Assembly (NCBI GenBank): GCA_034638255.1
Contig: JAWPGT010000013.1
Coordinates: forward strand, 372,001-436,000
Source: Coprinus comatus
Lineage: Eukaryota > Basidiomycota > Agaricomycetes > Agaricales > Agaricaceae
Direction of reading: 5' to 3'
Length of the DNA stretch: 64,000 bases
Shown: positions 47,085-59,176 of the stretch, piece after piece
How positions within the stretch are numbered: the first letter of the stretch is position 1
How the letters are laid out: every line of letters begins with the position of its first letter
Notes under the pieces: generated by a model
What the model was told of the DNA's origin: nothing
What the model saw: only the letters and a program-made list of their open reading frames with translations
Database searches by the model: none
Made by a program: the position numbers and the translations under genes

Positions 47085-50000
47085 TCAATCAGTATAACAT
47101 CGTGAATGATAACCCTTCCCACTTCTGGCAATGACCACCTGTAAAATAGAAAGTTCCGTCTCGTTTGAAGCATCTAGACACTGTCCGAGAGTCAGTGGTT
47201 TTCGGCACTTCACGCACACACCCCGCTCTGTTGTCCACCCACGGGACTTTTCACGAGTTAGCTGAGCCATTGTTTCAAAAAGGTCTCGTTCAACCAGTTG
47301 TTTAGTCATTGTGAGTATATCGCCATCCGAACGGTAGGATTCCAGCATTCCTGTCAGAATGGTTCGGAATTCGTCGTAATGAGAGTCAACGGTAGATGTG
47401 GTAGAATTGGCTAATCGTTTAAATAGACGAGGGAAGGAAACAGCAGAAGTCGAGGTGATAGAAACTAGTGCACCGAATGTGTTCTGTACTAAGGACCGAA
47501 GTTCCGATAAACATGTGTCCTTGATTCCATCATGTTGAGGATCAGATTTGCAGGATGATACAAGTTGAACGACATTGATCTGACTATTCAGTAGTGTGAA
47601 CCATATATCCTCCAACGGTACTTCCACGTCTGATGATTTGGTCGATTGTCGCAGACAAACATCGATGCCTCTCTGTCCAATTATACCCAAAGACTTGACG
47701 GACTGTTCCATTCTAGTTGCGATATCTCCGGAGCTTTTGAAAGTTTCGATGACATCCAATGCTACTTTTCTTTGGTATTCCACTGCTTTATCGAGGGCAA
47801 CTTGAGGCTCTCCTTGAGCATTGTGTGCCCAGATAACGGCATCATGGACGTTGTTGCTTTCGCAAAGGTTAATGATATCATCCCACTGTAAGAAATCAGC
47901 GGGAAGTGATTCCAGGACTGAAACAACCTCCTGTGGGGAAAAGCGACATTGGAGGTCAACAAATGTTCGACGGATTGTGGGTGAAATAGCAGGTTTTTGT
48001 GAAGGAGTAGTATCGTTTAAGGATGTAGACAATAGTGATTCCAGGTAAGCAAACCTTTTCTCGTCGGCTTCTGGACCCATGATATCTAGGACACGATCAT
48101 GGAGGACAGGCAAGTGTTTTTGCAACATTAGCGCTGTTTCAGGCAATCCCATTTCTAACAATCGTGGTAGAGAGTTTTCGACGGTTGCATACAGTTGAGA
48201 AGGGATGGTGCCGTTATGATACTGTGTTGCTACCATCAAGACTTCATCCATGTTTTCAAATGCATCCACAGATGCCACGTCCTGATCTTCGAGATAGGTC
48301 TTAAACAATGAATTCCAATCTCGGTCTCTGTGATACCAGGACCGCAGTATTCGGTAAAAGCCAGCTTCTTCGAAAAGTTGTATGACGTTCTCATTGTCGT
48401 GGGGATTGTATATGGACAAGAGATATTCTGTGGCAAGCTGTCGGTCTTCTCGATTTTCTGAATTGCCATTGGTGGCTAAATATACCAGTGTCTTGTGGAG
48501 CTCACTGGGTGCAACTTGAAGGTATTGATGGAAATATTTTGGCACATTCCTCGCCATAAAGATATGCACGAACATCTTATCCTCTGTAGATAAGGAATCC
48601 GATGCGACGAGCTCCGACAGTATCCGCACTATAATGAGTCTGTTGATGTTTTGTGTTTCGTCGTTCAGGTAGGTATCTTCAAAGGCGATGTCAAGGGAAT
48701 GTAGAAATGACTCTGCATCCCATTGAAGCAGCTGTCGAACATATGGGTACGTGGGTTCCATTCCCCCTTCCTCATCAGATGTTAGAACCAGCTTTCCCCC
48801 TTCTCCCGGTGGCCACACGCTTGATCGTCCGTAAAATAAGAATGTATAGACATCTTTCTTCGCCTGGAAAGCCTCCTCTTCTAGTAATGGTTCTCCACTT
48901 GGATAAGTGAGACCCGAGAGAACATGGGAAAGATAAGGATAAACTTTGTAAGAGTTTAGAATGATAGGTTCAAGATTTGAGTCAGCATCCTCCTCGTCTT
49001 CGCCATCAAGTCCAAGTTCAGAATTCTCAGATTTGATTCTCCTATGTATGAGTACCCGACGGATGAGGCTGAGTAGTTCGACAATGGGAGCCACGTAGTC
49101 CCTGAGTGCCCGGGTGTATACGTAGATGAGCGCATCATATAGGTGGTATTGCTGGCAGAGATGGATGGCTTGATTGATGTCCAAACATGCTGGGTCAATA
49201 TGCCATATCACCCTTTCTACAAGATCCGTCCGTCCATCCTCTGCGTGCAAGCTGATCAGTCGTTGTGTAATCCTGGGTGGTACATAGCGGATCTCGTTAT
49301 TCAACATAAACGGTTCTAGATTCCTCAGATAGATGGAGGCAATACCAGAGTCGTCATATTTCTGGAATAAGTCTTCGAAGAGAAGCTCCATATCGTCCAG
49401 TGCAATACATGCATAACAACATGTAGTTGTCAGGCATTCAAACAGGGCAGTTCGGTCAACGCCTCGTCCGTCAGGGGTAACATGTGTTGAATCTGACATG
49501 CGGTCTTCAGAGAATGCATATCGAGCGGAAGCCGCCACGAGATCCCGTAATTTATCGCCAATGACGTCCTTACGTGCTTGGGGATCTATGGGTAGGCCAT
49601 TTCTGTTCCCAGGTGCTTCGTCAAGGTAGTAGGACCTCGCGAGTTCAATAGCACTGAGGAAATCGCCATCTTCTACAAGTGATAATATCCTGTCCGCCCA
49701 TGTAAGCAGAGTACCAACAAGTACTTCATCGCGGCCCTGAATACTACATTCAACAATGGTAATCACATATATATTATCACCACTAACCAAGAGAAAGATT
49801 CTGCCTTTATATATGCGCATACTATGTGACACCTCACGCACAGCATCCTGATACCTGACGCTTAGGTTCTTCGTCTGGGCGAGGGTGGGTGACATGAGAG
49901 AAGTTGCATCAAAATCAACCTGTTCTATAAGGCTGGATGATTGGAGATCATACACTCCCATTTGATTCAACATCAAAATGACGAGCTGCTGAAACAATAT

Positions 50001-51929
50001 TCACAACATGCGAGCATACGGGTAGGGAATACTCACATGTGAATTTAACCATTGGATCCCAAGTATTTCCTCTTTTGAAGTCCAGAAAAGTACATTCTGA
50101 TAGTCAACAGCACCAACCTCTACCTCTCTTTCCTTCCCAGTCTTGGCATTCTTTACTACTTGTTTAATCAAAACCTCTCTTATCGACACGACTCGCAACG
50201 CGTTCCCCCACGAGAACGCTAAGATCGGTGCCGTACCAGGAACCAACAAGTCTTTCCCCTTCCCGTCAATTTGAACACTAGGTTTTGATAGAGGGTCGTC
50301 GTTAGTCTTGACCTCCTGGACGATACTAGGATACCATGCTACCACTCCTTTCCAGTTTGTTTGAGACCGCCATATGCCACCTTCCTCTGAGCCGCGCGCA
50401 ACTTTGAACCAGGTCTTTGGGCTTGGTCTCAACCCAACCACCACAATTTTGGTAGGCGTCAACATTGCCACAAGATTGTACTTGTCTGTCTCATGTGGCG
50501 TTGTTCCCAATGGCAGAGGTGCCATTGCAAGAATGGTATATCTTGGATTCCTATGCCGGAGTGCGTGCGCCTGAAGTTCCTTAGGGTGGATCAGAGTTTG
50601 TGGAGGGTCCGGATATCTGCCTAGTATTCGAAGAATATCCGAGGCTTCAACAAATAGAACTTTACCCAGTGAATGATAGAAAGCAAGTCCATGGATGTCA
50701 GCAGATACTATAGCCGTATGTCGCCCTGCCACGAACCCTATACTAACGATTCGAGAACCAATGATATGACCCTCTTTCCTGCCTGAATACACAGCGGCAA
50801 GAGACGTCGGAGGAACAGTACGCATAGGCGTAGTAGGATTCTGCAGGTTGTAAATCTTAACATAACCTGTGGAATATCCTGCAGCAACACATGTATGGTC
50901 ATGCGATAACGACAGTGCAGTTACAGCTCCTACGTGGTTTTCTATACAATCTTTAACGACCACCCTTGCATACGCCGAATGATAGCTCACCTGACGGTTC
51001 ATCTCCACATATACACCTTAACTTTTGCCCGAAATCATATACCAATATCTTCCCATCAGTTGTTCCGATGCAGACAAACCCATTTGCAGCCAACACTGTT
51101 GGTGTCTCGAATTTCTGCGAACCAAGGATAGACATCGCCTTTTTGCTTTTCTTGTACACTTCTTGTGTGATTGAGTGTAAATCTGTCCATTTGAACACAC
51201 TACGTTCTATTGTTCGCATTACAGCATCGACTACTTCGAGATGGTCTCTTTCCTTTTCTTTCGAGGAGTTGGAAAACGATGACATTCGCGAGAGGGAGGA
51301 CGAGAAATGAGAAGGGGAAGGGGGATAGATATTGAGTAATGACGTGCTAGAATTCGGTCCTAGAGTGCCATCATGGGCTGTGTGTGAGCGGAGACGGGAT
51401 ATATTAGGTTGTAGGAAAGGTTTGGCGATGTTTGATGCCTTTCGGGAGGTGGGTGTAGCTGTGCGAGCAAAAGCAGAAGGAGCAAAAGATGAAGTTGAGG
51501 ATTTATGTGTTAGTTTAGAGGGTCCTGCCTTTGCCAACAATGACTCATTGCGAACGCTTTACTTGGATAACGAATACTCACCGGGGATGGTTCATCTTCG
51601 CGGACAACAACTTTGGGAACACTATTAGCAAGCATTTCGTCTTCAATATCGGAAGCATCTTGTTCCAGAACCTCGCGCAGTCGATTATTGTAGCCTTGGA
51701 TCGCGGTAGCATCAGAGTCAACACCAGTATACAAAAAGCCGTCTTCGTCGTCGGTCTGGTCTTGCAAATTAAACAGAGACTCATCCTCATCTCCGTCTCC
51801 CATTATTTCCTCCATACGCGAAGCATAGTTGCCCCCCATGTCAAACGTTGATTCATCATGCTCCTCTTCCGAGTCTGAAAAATGAGGCTGCGGACTATGG
51901 CCATTGGCGAACTCTATACCTGATGTCAT
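47085..51929 (-). CDS. VPS8: CORVET complex subunit Vps8
   Basis: Core, Rab5/Vps21-binding subunit of the CORVET tether for early-endosome fusion. The ATG complementary to 51927-51929 starts MTSGIEFANGHSPQPHF. An acidic N-terminal tail follows (DSEEEHDEST, GDGDEDESLFNLQDQTDDED). The N-terminal beta-propeller includes VGAVTALSLSHDHTCVAAGY, STGYVKIYNLQNPTTPMRTV and FVEASDILRILGRYP. One 970-codon open exon (47085 to about 49990) gives the alpha-solenoid, with LAQTKNLSVRYQDAVREVSH, then IALDDMELLFEDLFQKYDDS. The C-terminus is a degenerate RING: GVCVKCRKPLTLGQC...GYHSRCYTD, with CxxC and HxxC pairs. The length of about 1,500 residues is normal. Confidence 0.93.
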
Positions 51930-52196
51930 GGTGAACTGTGTGCGCCTAGAGACATGTGGATGATCAATGGTCAATATTAGGAACTAACGTCGAAACCAAA
52001 TATTTTATCTATAAATAGACACGCGGACCGTCATCATTGGGTATGTGTTGAACAGTCAGCTAGACAGGAGATTAAGTAAAGCGCAAAATAAAATATAATA
52101 ATACACAGGTGATAATAGTTCTGCAAAGTGAAGGGGTAAACCGTAATAGCCTAAAAGGCGAATCAAACAAGGAAACGAAAAAAAAATATCTCGACA

Positions 52197-54245
52197 TTAG
52201 CTGGCAGGGCCTGTCCGCCTTTCCCTCTCTCGAGTCTTAGCACCAGGGCCAAATTTCTCCTGAAAGCCTATTAGTTCTTCCATGAGTTCTTCCATCGTCT
52301 TCATTGTCGACATTGGCTTCCCACCCTCTGTCTTCCACAGCGAACCTCTCAATTCATGTTCAGATTCGGACACTTTAGGACCAGAAGCCCCATTTGTTGT
52401 AATTCCGTTATCCTCTACACCACTCCTAGCGTTTTCCACGTCATAGTCGAGCGCCTTTTCTAAAGCGCCTCTCCGTCGTTCTCGATCCAGAGCATTTGCC
52501 TGCTCTCGGCCAACCCATTCTACTAGGGCCCTTACTCGCTTATTCATGTCGCCGACGCTCATTCGTTTACTTGGCCACTTAACCTTGACACCTCTCTCTG
52601 TTGTCCTCTCAATACTCTCCCGTCCGCCCCCGATAGCACCAATTTCCAGAGGTTGAGGTGTGTCCGTTGGCAACATCTCCTCCAGGTGTGCCAAATGATC
52701 AGGAAGTCCCCATGAAGTAAAAAGGGGTTGTTGTGATACCGCATACGCATGCGAATTCCGATATGCGCGTGATGATTCGAGCGCTGAACCTCCTTGGCCA
52801 TTGGTATTGTGGGCCTGGCCGCGCCGTGGTCCTTGTTCATGGCTCATGCTGTTATTACTATTCCCATGTGAGTTGCTGTGCGATATCGGTGGTCGTTTAG
52901 CAAGACTTGATCCTTTGCTGCGACCGTTTCCTCCTTGTCGTTTTGTCGTGGCTGGGGGGATGGCAGGTGCTAAATCACGTGAGTATAAGGATAGGAAGAT
53001 GTAAGGGTTCTTACTTTCATCGCCGTCTACGGATGCAGTGCCTCTGTAGTAGCATTTTTACGAGCAATGCGTTTATTACGAGCTGGTGGTTTTGTAGGCG
53101 CGGTGGACGTTGGTTGGGGTATTGGTTTGGGCGGAGGTGTTGGGGGCCGGGGCATTGTAGGAGGGTGATCAGATGCGCTCGAAGCAGACCTCGTACGCTT
53201 CTTGCTTGTTCTGATGGTATCATGAGAATTACGAACTGTCAAGTGGGCAGATGAACTTACGAATCGTCTTCCGTTCGCTTCCGCTTCCTTTTGTTCGTAG
53301 ATCCATGGTCTACGTCTTCGTCGACATCCTGGGGGGTAGAGCCAGTCTGGACAACTTGCGCCGTGCTTTCGTGGACTGCAGCAGCTTCAGCTGCAGTAGC
53401 CTCGATTATTTCTTTGATGCTTTCATCAAACGCAGCATCCCTACTGTTCATAGTATTTCGTCGCTTGGAGGGTTGTTTGAAGTGTGTGGGGGAATGGGAC
53501 CGGGATACGCGTGATGCGGTTGCTGCATGTGAGGACGTTGACTGCCGAGCCTTCTTTGCGAGTTTTCTAGGCATACTGTAAGGCTGAGTAGGTCTGAAAT
53601 GATGAAATAGACGCACTGAGAAGATCCTGGTGCATCTCGGGTTTACATTGTTCACAATAGTAGTCAGCGTCATGAACTTGATCTTCAGATTCGTAACCCA
53701 TACAAAGCCCATGCTGCCAGACTTTGCATGTCTCGCACTGAACCATGAATTCGCCGGCATCAGTCTCGTCTTCTCCTGGGGTATGTGTGAGCAAGTAGAT
53801 AAAGGCGGGGTCGCCTACGATACATACCATTGCTACCACATACACAGCGAGTGATGCCCTGTTCTTCCTCTTCTACAGACTCCATCGTTTTATCGTCCAC
53901 GGGTTCCTGGGGTGGTTCTGCGGCTACGTCGATACTGAGTCTCTGCTTGTCCTTTTTGCGCTTGCCCTTGGAATTAGTGGAGTTGGCGGTGGTGGATGAG
54001 TGTGTAGATGAGGTGGCATGTTTGCGATCGTCGGTATGTTCTTCAGCATCATCCTTGAGCCGCTGCTTGCGAGCGGAGGAGGATGACGACGGGGGTGGGC
54101 GCTGGGTGGAATCCTTCTGCCTTGGAGGGAGGTCTGAGTCTGGAGACTTTGAGGCTGAGGTCGATGCAGAGGGAGCTGAGCGACGGCCTGAGCGGCGGAT
54201 TTCGCGCGGAGAAAGGGGAGGACCCATTGTGGCCGCTTGTGCCAT
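52197..54245 (-). CDS. PHD-finger chromatin protein, Cti6-like
   Basis: The ATG complementary to 54243-54245 starts MAQAATMGPPLSPREIRRSG. A basic, Ser-rich N-terminus precedes the PHD finger, which is split by an intron: GITRCVCG, then GEFMVQCETCKVWQHGLCMG and DADYYCEQCKPEMHQDL, a complete C4HC3 set. Then come AATASRVSRSHSPTHFKQPS, a KRKRKR stretch, a Pro-rich region and further exons leading to GPRRGQAHNTNGQGG. The C-terminal part has SRAYRNSHAYAVSQQPLFTS and a helical end (MKTMEELMEELIGFQEKFG), stop complementary to 52197-52199. The layout matches Cti6-like proteins, which tie the Rpd3L histone deacetylase to H3K4me3. Treating all exons as one gene is my inference from continuous splicing; two adjacent genes remain possible. 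Confidence 0.75.
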
Positions 54246-54724
54246 GGCTGAGAGAAATGGGAACCTTTGTGTTCCTCCTCACAGGTCTCCCCGACAGGTC
54301 ATGTGACCGGTCCTCCCACATCACGCTCATATATCGCGTCGCGTTCCTATCCAAGTCCTACCCACCCCAAGCCAATCGTCCACAGGTTATCTGCCATCCT
54401 TGTCAGTCCATACCAGCTGTACAGAGTAAGCACAGAACCCTTCGACTTATATAATTTCGTCTCGGTGTCAAACGGGCCATCGGCAGGAGCTTCATCCCCA
54501 AAAACATCAAGCCCTGTTACGGCTTCCAATTACACACCCCGGTTCCCGCTGCCCCCCATGCAAGATCCGTGCAGGGGGGGCACACAAACGAGTGCCAGCA
54601 GTCGAATACTTTAAATTCTGACCTGGTACCACCACCATGCCAGACTCCTATCCACCGGCCACCTGCTCTAACCATCGAGTGCCCGACTTTCCTTCAACTT
54701 CACCCCTTTAGACAGTGGAACTTG
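54246..54724. promoter_or_regulatory. Divergent PHD-gene/ILV1 promoter with GTCATGTGAC
   Basis: There are 479 bp between the two start codons. GTCATGTGAC at 54298-54307 lies 53 bp upstream of the PHD-gene ATG. Frames running through the region from upstream ATGs, such as 54569, are in frame with ILV1. I read them as 5' UTR because the mitochondrial presequence begins at 54725. Confidence 0.4.
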
Positions 54725-56805
54725 ATGCATCCTCCAGGAGTTCTTCGGGCGACGGTCCTTCGTCGGACGAGGCGGTCAAACCTGGCACGTGCCTATTTGG
54801 GGACTGGAGTCAGAAATTTCAATGTACACAGCTTCCAATCGATTCCACTACCTCTCATGGCCCCCAGCGCTACTCTCGAATATGCTTCTCATGCTCCAGA
54901 ACCACTATCATATCCCATGCTCGCGAAACACCATCTTTTACCCAATAATACCCCTGATTACCTGAGATTGATCCTAACCGCCAAAGTCTACGAGATACTC
55001 AAGGAAACCCCTCTGCTCCTCGCAACCAATCTAAGTTCAAAACTGGGCAACGAGATATGGCTCAAGCGCGAGGACCTTCAAGAGGTCTTCAGTTTCAAAA
55101 TCCGCGGCGCATACAACTTTATGGCCAATCTCGCTGATGAGGAACGATGGAAAGGTGTCGTAACATGCAGCGCGGGTTAGTGTGCGTAGATTTACAGATA
55201 TCCTACTTCCAATTCCCTCCAAACTCGCAAACTCTCGCTCACAAATATAACCTCGACTTTTAGGAAATCATGCTCAAGGTGTTGCACTTTCGGGAGCCCG
55301 ACTTGGAATACCTTGCACCATTGTTATGCCGAAAGCCACTCCGACCATCAAAGTGAATAATGTTGCCCGATTGGGAGCAAAGGTAGTTTTACATGGCGTT
55401 GATTTTGACGAAGCCAAAGCGGAATGTGCTCGACTTGCCAAAGCACATGGTCTAACATTCGTACCCCCGTACGATGATCCTCTGGTCATTGCTGGCCAAG
55501 GAACCGTAGGAATGGAAATTTTGAAGCAACTTCCACACTCCGATAAACTCGATGGTATATTTGCCGCAATTGGTGGAGGTGGTTTGGTGGCAGGCATCTC
55601 TGAATATGTGAAACGGATTGGTAGCCCAACTACAAAAATAATCGGTGTTGAAACCGTGGACGGCGATGCTATGGCTCGGAGTATTGAACACGGAGAACGT
55701 GTTACTCTGGATGAAGTTGGACCGTTTAGTGATGGCACTGCCGTCAAGATCGTAGGCCAGGAACCATTCAGGATATGCAAGGAACTCCTTGATGAGATTA
55801 CTCTTGTTGATAACGATGAAATCTGTGCCGCCATCAAAGACATTTTTGAGGGTAAGCCACAGAATCCGGGGCCACATATTACGGGTTCCTAACCAACCTA
55901 TCTTTAGATACACGTTCGGTAACGGAACCGGCGGGAGCTCTAGCCCTGGCTGGGCTCAAGCGGTATATTATCAATAATAATCTCGTCGGCGCTCAAAAGA
56001 AATTTGTGGCAGTTGTCAGTGGTGCTAATATGAATTTTGATCGACTACGCTTTGTAGCAGAACGCGCAGAACTTGGTGAAGGGAGGGAGGCCTTACTTAG
56101 TGTTGACATTCCCGAAAGACCCGGAAGGCATGTCCTATAGTCAGTCAATCTCCGATCTTGTTTTCCAACTTCTTTTTCCCCAGCTTCGTCAAATTATATT
56201 CGGTGATCCACCCACGCTCCGTGACAGAATTTATCTACCGGTATAACGTCCAAGGGGATAGAGCCCATGTTCTCCTTTCATTCAAACTCGATTCCCCAAA
56301 TCGATCAGTGGAAGTTCAACAAGTTTTGGCCGCATTGGAGGCAGAGGATATGAAAGGCTTCGATATCAGTGACGATGAGTTGGCGAAGAGCCATGCGCGT
56401 TATATGATCGGCGGTCGCCACTGCGTCCCGAGTGAGCGTGTATTCCGATTTGGTAACTATTACTATTCTAGGTTATATACCGCTTTGTATTCCGATGCAC
56501 TGACACTTGTATGTAGCTTTTCCCGAGAGACCTGGCGCCCTGCGCAAGTTCCTCACAGGCTTACATCAAGGATGGAATATCTCCCTGTTCCACTACCGCA
56601 ATCATGGTGGAGGTGCGTTTCGGCCCGATTACCCTTTGTACAGTTCAATTGATGAGAAATGACTTCAGACCTTGGCAAAGTCCTTGCAGGCATCCAGGTT
56701 CCACCTTCAGACCACGCCGCCTTTGATGCTTTCCTTCACAAGCTCGATTATTCTTTTGTTGAAGAGACCGAAAATGCAGTTTATAGACGTTATCTGAGAG
56801 GCTGA
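54725..56805 (+). CDS. ILV1: Threonine deaminase (threonine dehydratase, biosynthetic)
   Basis: PLP enzyme converting threonine to 2-oxobutanoate, the first step of isoleucine synthesis in mitochondria; allosterically inhibited by isoleucine in the family. The ATG at 54725 opens an Arg-rich targeting peptide ([20 protein letters not shown]). The catalytic domain has the PLP lysine in [12 protein letters not shown], the phosphate loop [25 protein letters not shown] and [14 protein letters not shown]. The C-terminus has two ACT-like regulatory modules ([39 protein letters not shown]), ending [17 protein letters not shown], stop 56803-56805. Several introns lie in the C-terminal half. Every expected element is present. 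Confidence 0.96.
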
Positions 56806-56959
56806 CCTTACATAGTATATGTACAATGTTTGACAATGTTATGATTACGGACATCCTACTGAATCTATCCCCATCTGGTTCGTGTTAAATTAATTTGCAA
56901 CGTGAAAAAATATAGAAGAACGGACAGCAAGAAACATAGGTATTATCACTATTCACTAT

Positions 56960-58711
56960 TTAGCCCCCAATTTCCACAGATTTGCGTAATTTGGTCCCAT
57001 GCCAGAGCCACTGCAGTGAATTCTTTATAGAACCTCTGCGAGAACGCTTACCCACCGATAACACCGATGCGCGTTTATGGTCGAGTTGGCTATCTGGAAG
57101 AGTGATCTTGAGTACAGGGTTAGCCATTGCCTCAATAGCCTTGATGGCGAGTGCGGTCGCCAATCCGCGGTTGCCAATTCCAAGCCCGGATTTCCCATAT
57201 TTGTATATCCAACCGACTTCCCAACCTCCATCTTCGCACTGAAGGGTGAGGAGAGTACGGTAGTCAATTTCATCCCGTAGGCCCACAAAGTCGCAAGTAA
57301 GGATGCGCATGGCAAGGGCAAGAGCGTCACCCTCTCCACCTATACGCTCTTGTATGCGTTCCTTCAGCAGTGGTTTGAGCAAAGCATGGAGTTCCGAATC
57401 GCCAGAGCTCGCGAGGAGGCGACTCAGGAAGTAGAGAAAACACTCCGCGGTTTCGTAATATCGTGTGCCCTCGAGATAAGCCTGGTTTTCTAGAACATCA
57501 CGCACCCAATGCAGGGTACGTTGGAGTTGTGGACCACGGCCGTATGTGTAAAAGAGGCTCAAGACGTTGACACAGACGACAGGGTCGAATCGAGGTCTGC
57601 GATGATCAAAATAGGTCTGATATGCGAGTGATCAGCACCCCTTCACATAATGGATAATCACATGGGGCCTTACCTGGACAATACCGTCAACATCAACATA
57701 TTCCAGTATCTCGTCCATAACAGAGCCAGCAGTTTCCTTATCACCCTTTATCACGGTAAGGCCTAGAGACGTTGTGTCCATGTCAAATGGGAAATCTTCT
57801 GTTGTAAGTTGCCCTTTCCCTAATGAGGCATTCAGTTCACGTCGGTTAGGTGAAGTCCAGGTTCGCTTACCTTGGAAGAAGTTCCACATTCGGGGATGTT
57901 CGACAAGATCAACAAGATCGCTAATTTATTGTTAGTCACATTCAAGCTTCTGTGTGGCTCAAACCTACCGGTCGCCTGTGGCTTCAAGGATGAGAAGCTG
58001 AGCAAAATTCTCCCGAACAATAATGCACTCATGGTTTGTAGTGGCTCTTGTAAAGGAATGCAGGTTACCAGCATTAGAAGACAGAAAGCGTCGACCTCGC
58101 TTGAGAGGGTCACCGATGAGATTCCGAAGGGCACGTCGGACATTGGATACATCGTCGAAAACGATTCCATGGAAACCGAGTGACCGCGCGGAGAGAACGT
58201 TCTCGAGCTTATCGTCAACGAATATCGCCCGGCGAGGTTGTATACCAGTGCTCGTAAGCACGTAGCGATAAAAGCCGAGGTGGGGCTTACGTTCACCAGC
58301 ATCTCCGGAAGTGAAAACTTGGTCGAAAATCGACCAGTCGGCGGGTTTATTTCGTAGGACTTCCCAGTCCGGTAGGGAGATATTGGACATGGCGTAGACC
58401 TGCAGTTGGCCGTTAGCTTCGGCTTTGACCTCACGAATGAGGGCGATAAAGTCATGGTTCGCTTCAAGAGAATCCCGAGCATCCAAGAAGGCCTGTTTGA
58501 TTTCCTCGGCTGGGATGTTGAATTCCAATGAAACGGCAGTATAACACTCCTCTTCTCCTAGTTGTCCACGTTCATACTTGAACCAAGTGGTGGAGTTGAG
58601 AATGTTATGAATTGTGCGAGGAGAAATGGACGTCGTGGTCTTTGCTGACCATCGAAATAGGACGTCTCCAAGATCAAAGACAATGGCAGTGTACGAGGAA
58701 GCGCAAGGCAT
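56960..58711 (-). CDS. AstC-type HAD-like/class II sesquiterpene cyclase fusion
   Basis: Four exons (58711-57969, 57920-57871, 57819-57674, 57616-56960) give 531 residues with clean splice sites. Residues 1 to about 215 are a haloacid-dehalogenase fold: motif I VFDLGDVLF (Asp13), motif II AMSNIS, the Lys in GERKPHLGFYRYVL, and motif IV AIFVDDKLENV. The C-terminal half is a terpene-cyclase beta-like domain with DMDTTS at 277-282, the DxDTT acid of class II cyclases, and QCEDGGW at 439-445, a QxxDGGW repeat motif. This fusion is the hallmark of Aspergillus AstC, which cyclises farnesyl diphosphate to drimanyl diphosphate. In motif I the second Asp (DxD) is Gly, with an Asp one residue later, so independent phosphatase activity is uncertain. 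No P450 or other pathway gene is adjacent. The product is predicted to be drimane-type, by inference. Confidence 0.85.
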
Positions 58712-58903
58712 GGATACAGAAGAAACAATACTAAACTTTACAAATACAACGCGAATTTATACGATGCTGGTGCTTCAACGGAATTGAATTGATGATCTCC
58801 GGGATTGTGTGCCTAGACAACTTTGGGGTCAGGCTGGGACAGAAAGCGACTATTGGAAATGTCATGACCATATTCTGATTAATGACATTTGGAAAACTTC
58901 TTT

Positions 58904-58905
<2 letters not shown>

Positions 58906-58936
<31 letters not shown>
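58906..58936. repeat. 31-nt poly(T) tract (poly(A) on the minus strand)
   Basis: An uninterrupted run of 31 T. It is 195 bp upstream of the terpene-cyclase ATG and 22 bp past the stop of a small minus-strand ORF. It could be a nucleosome-excluding promoter tract or the tail of a retroposed copy. Confidence 0.85.
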
Positions 58937-58937
<1 letters not shown>

Positions 58938-58957
58938 GTTAAGGGAAGTATTTTCTA

Positions 58958-59176
58958 TTATTCCGTACCACTAAGTTTTTGAATCTCCTTTGATCCTGCC
59001 CTAGATGTTCTAGTTGCGATTCTTCCATCTCCACAATCTAGATCCAAATCCAATTGATATGCTAATCGAATGATTACTTTCTGCCACGGTGAATGCGGTA
59101 ATAAAGAACCTGCAGACCTTGATTGATCATAAGGTCCAATGAGGGTCAATTTTGAGCCAAACTCTCGGGCTAACAC
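58958..59176 (-). other. 72-codon orphan ORF ending just before the poly(A) tract
   Basis: It encodes GPYDQSRSAGSLLPHSPWQK and ends AGSKEIQKLSGTE, with no family recognised. On its own strand, the stop is followed after about 21 nt by 31 A. It may be a fragment of a retrocopy or plain chance. Confidence 0.25.

Noticed and set aside
54083..54454. 123-codon plus-strand frame opposite the PHD-protein gene
   Set aside because: It is antisense to a clear coding exon and has the composition expected of a shadow frame.
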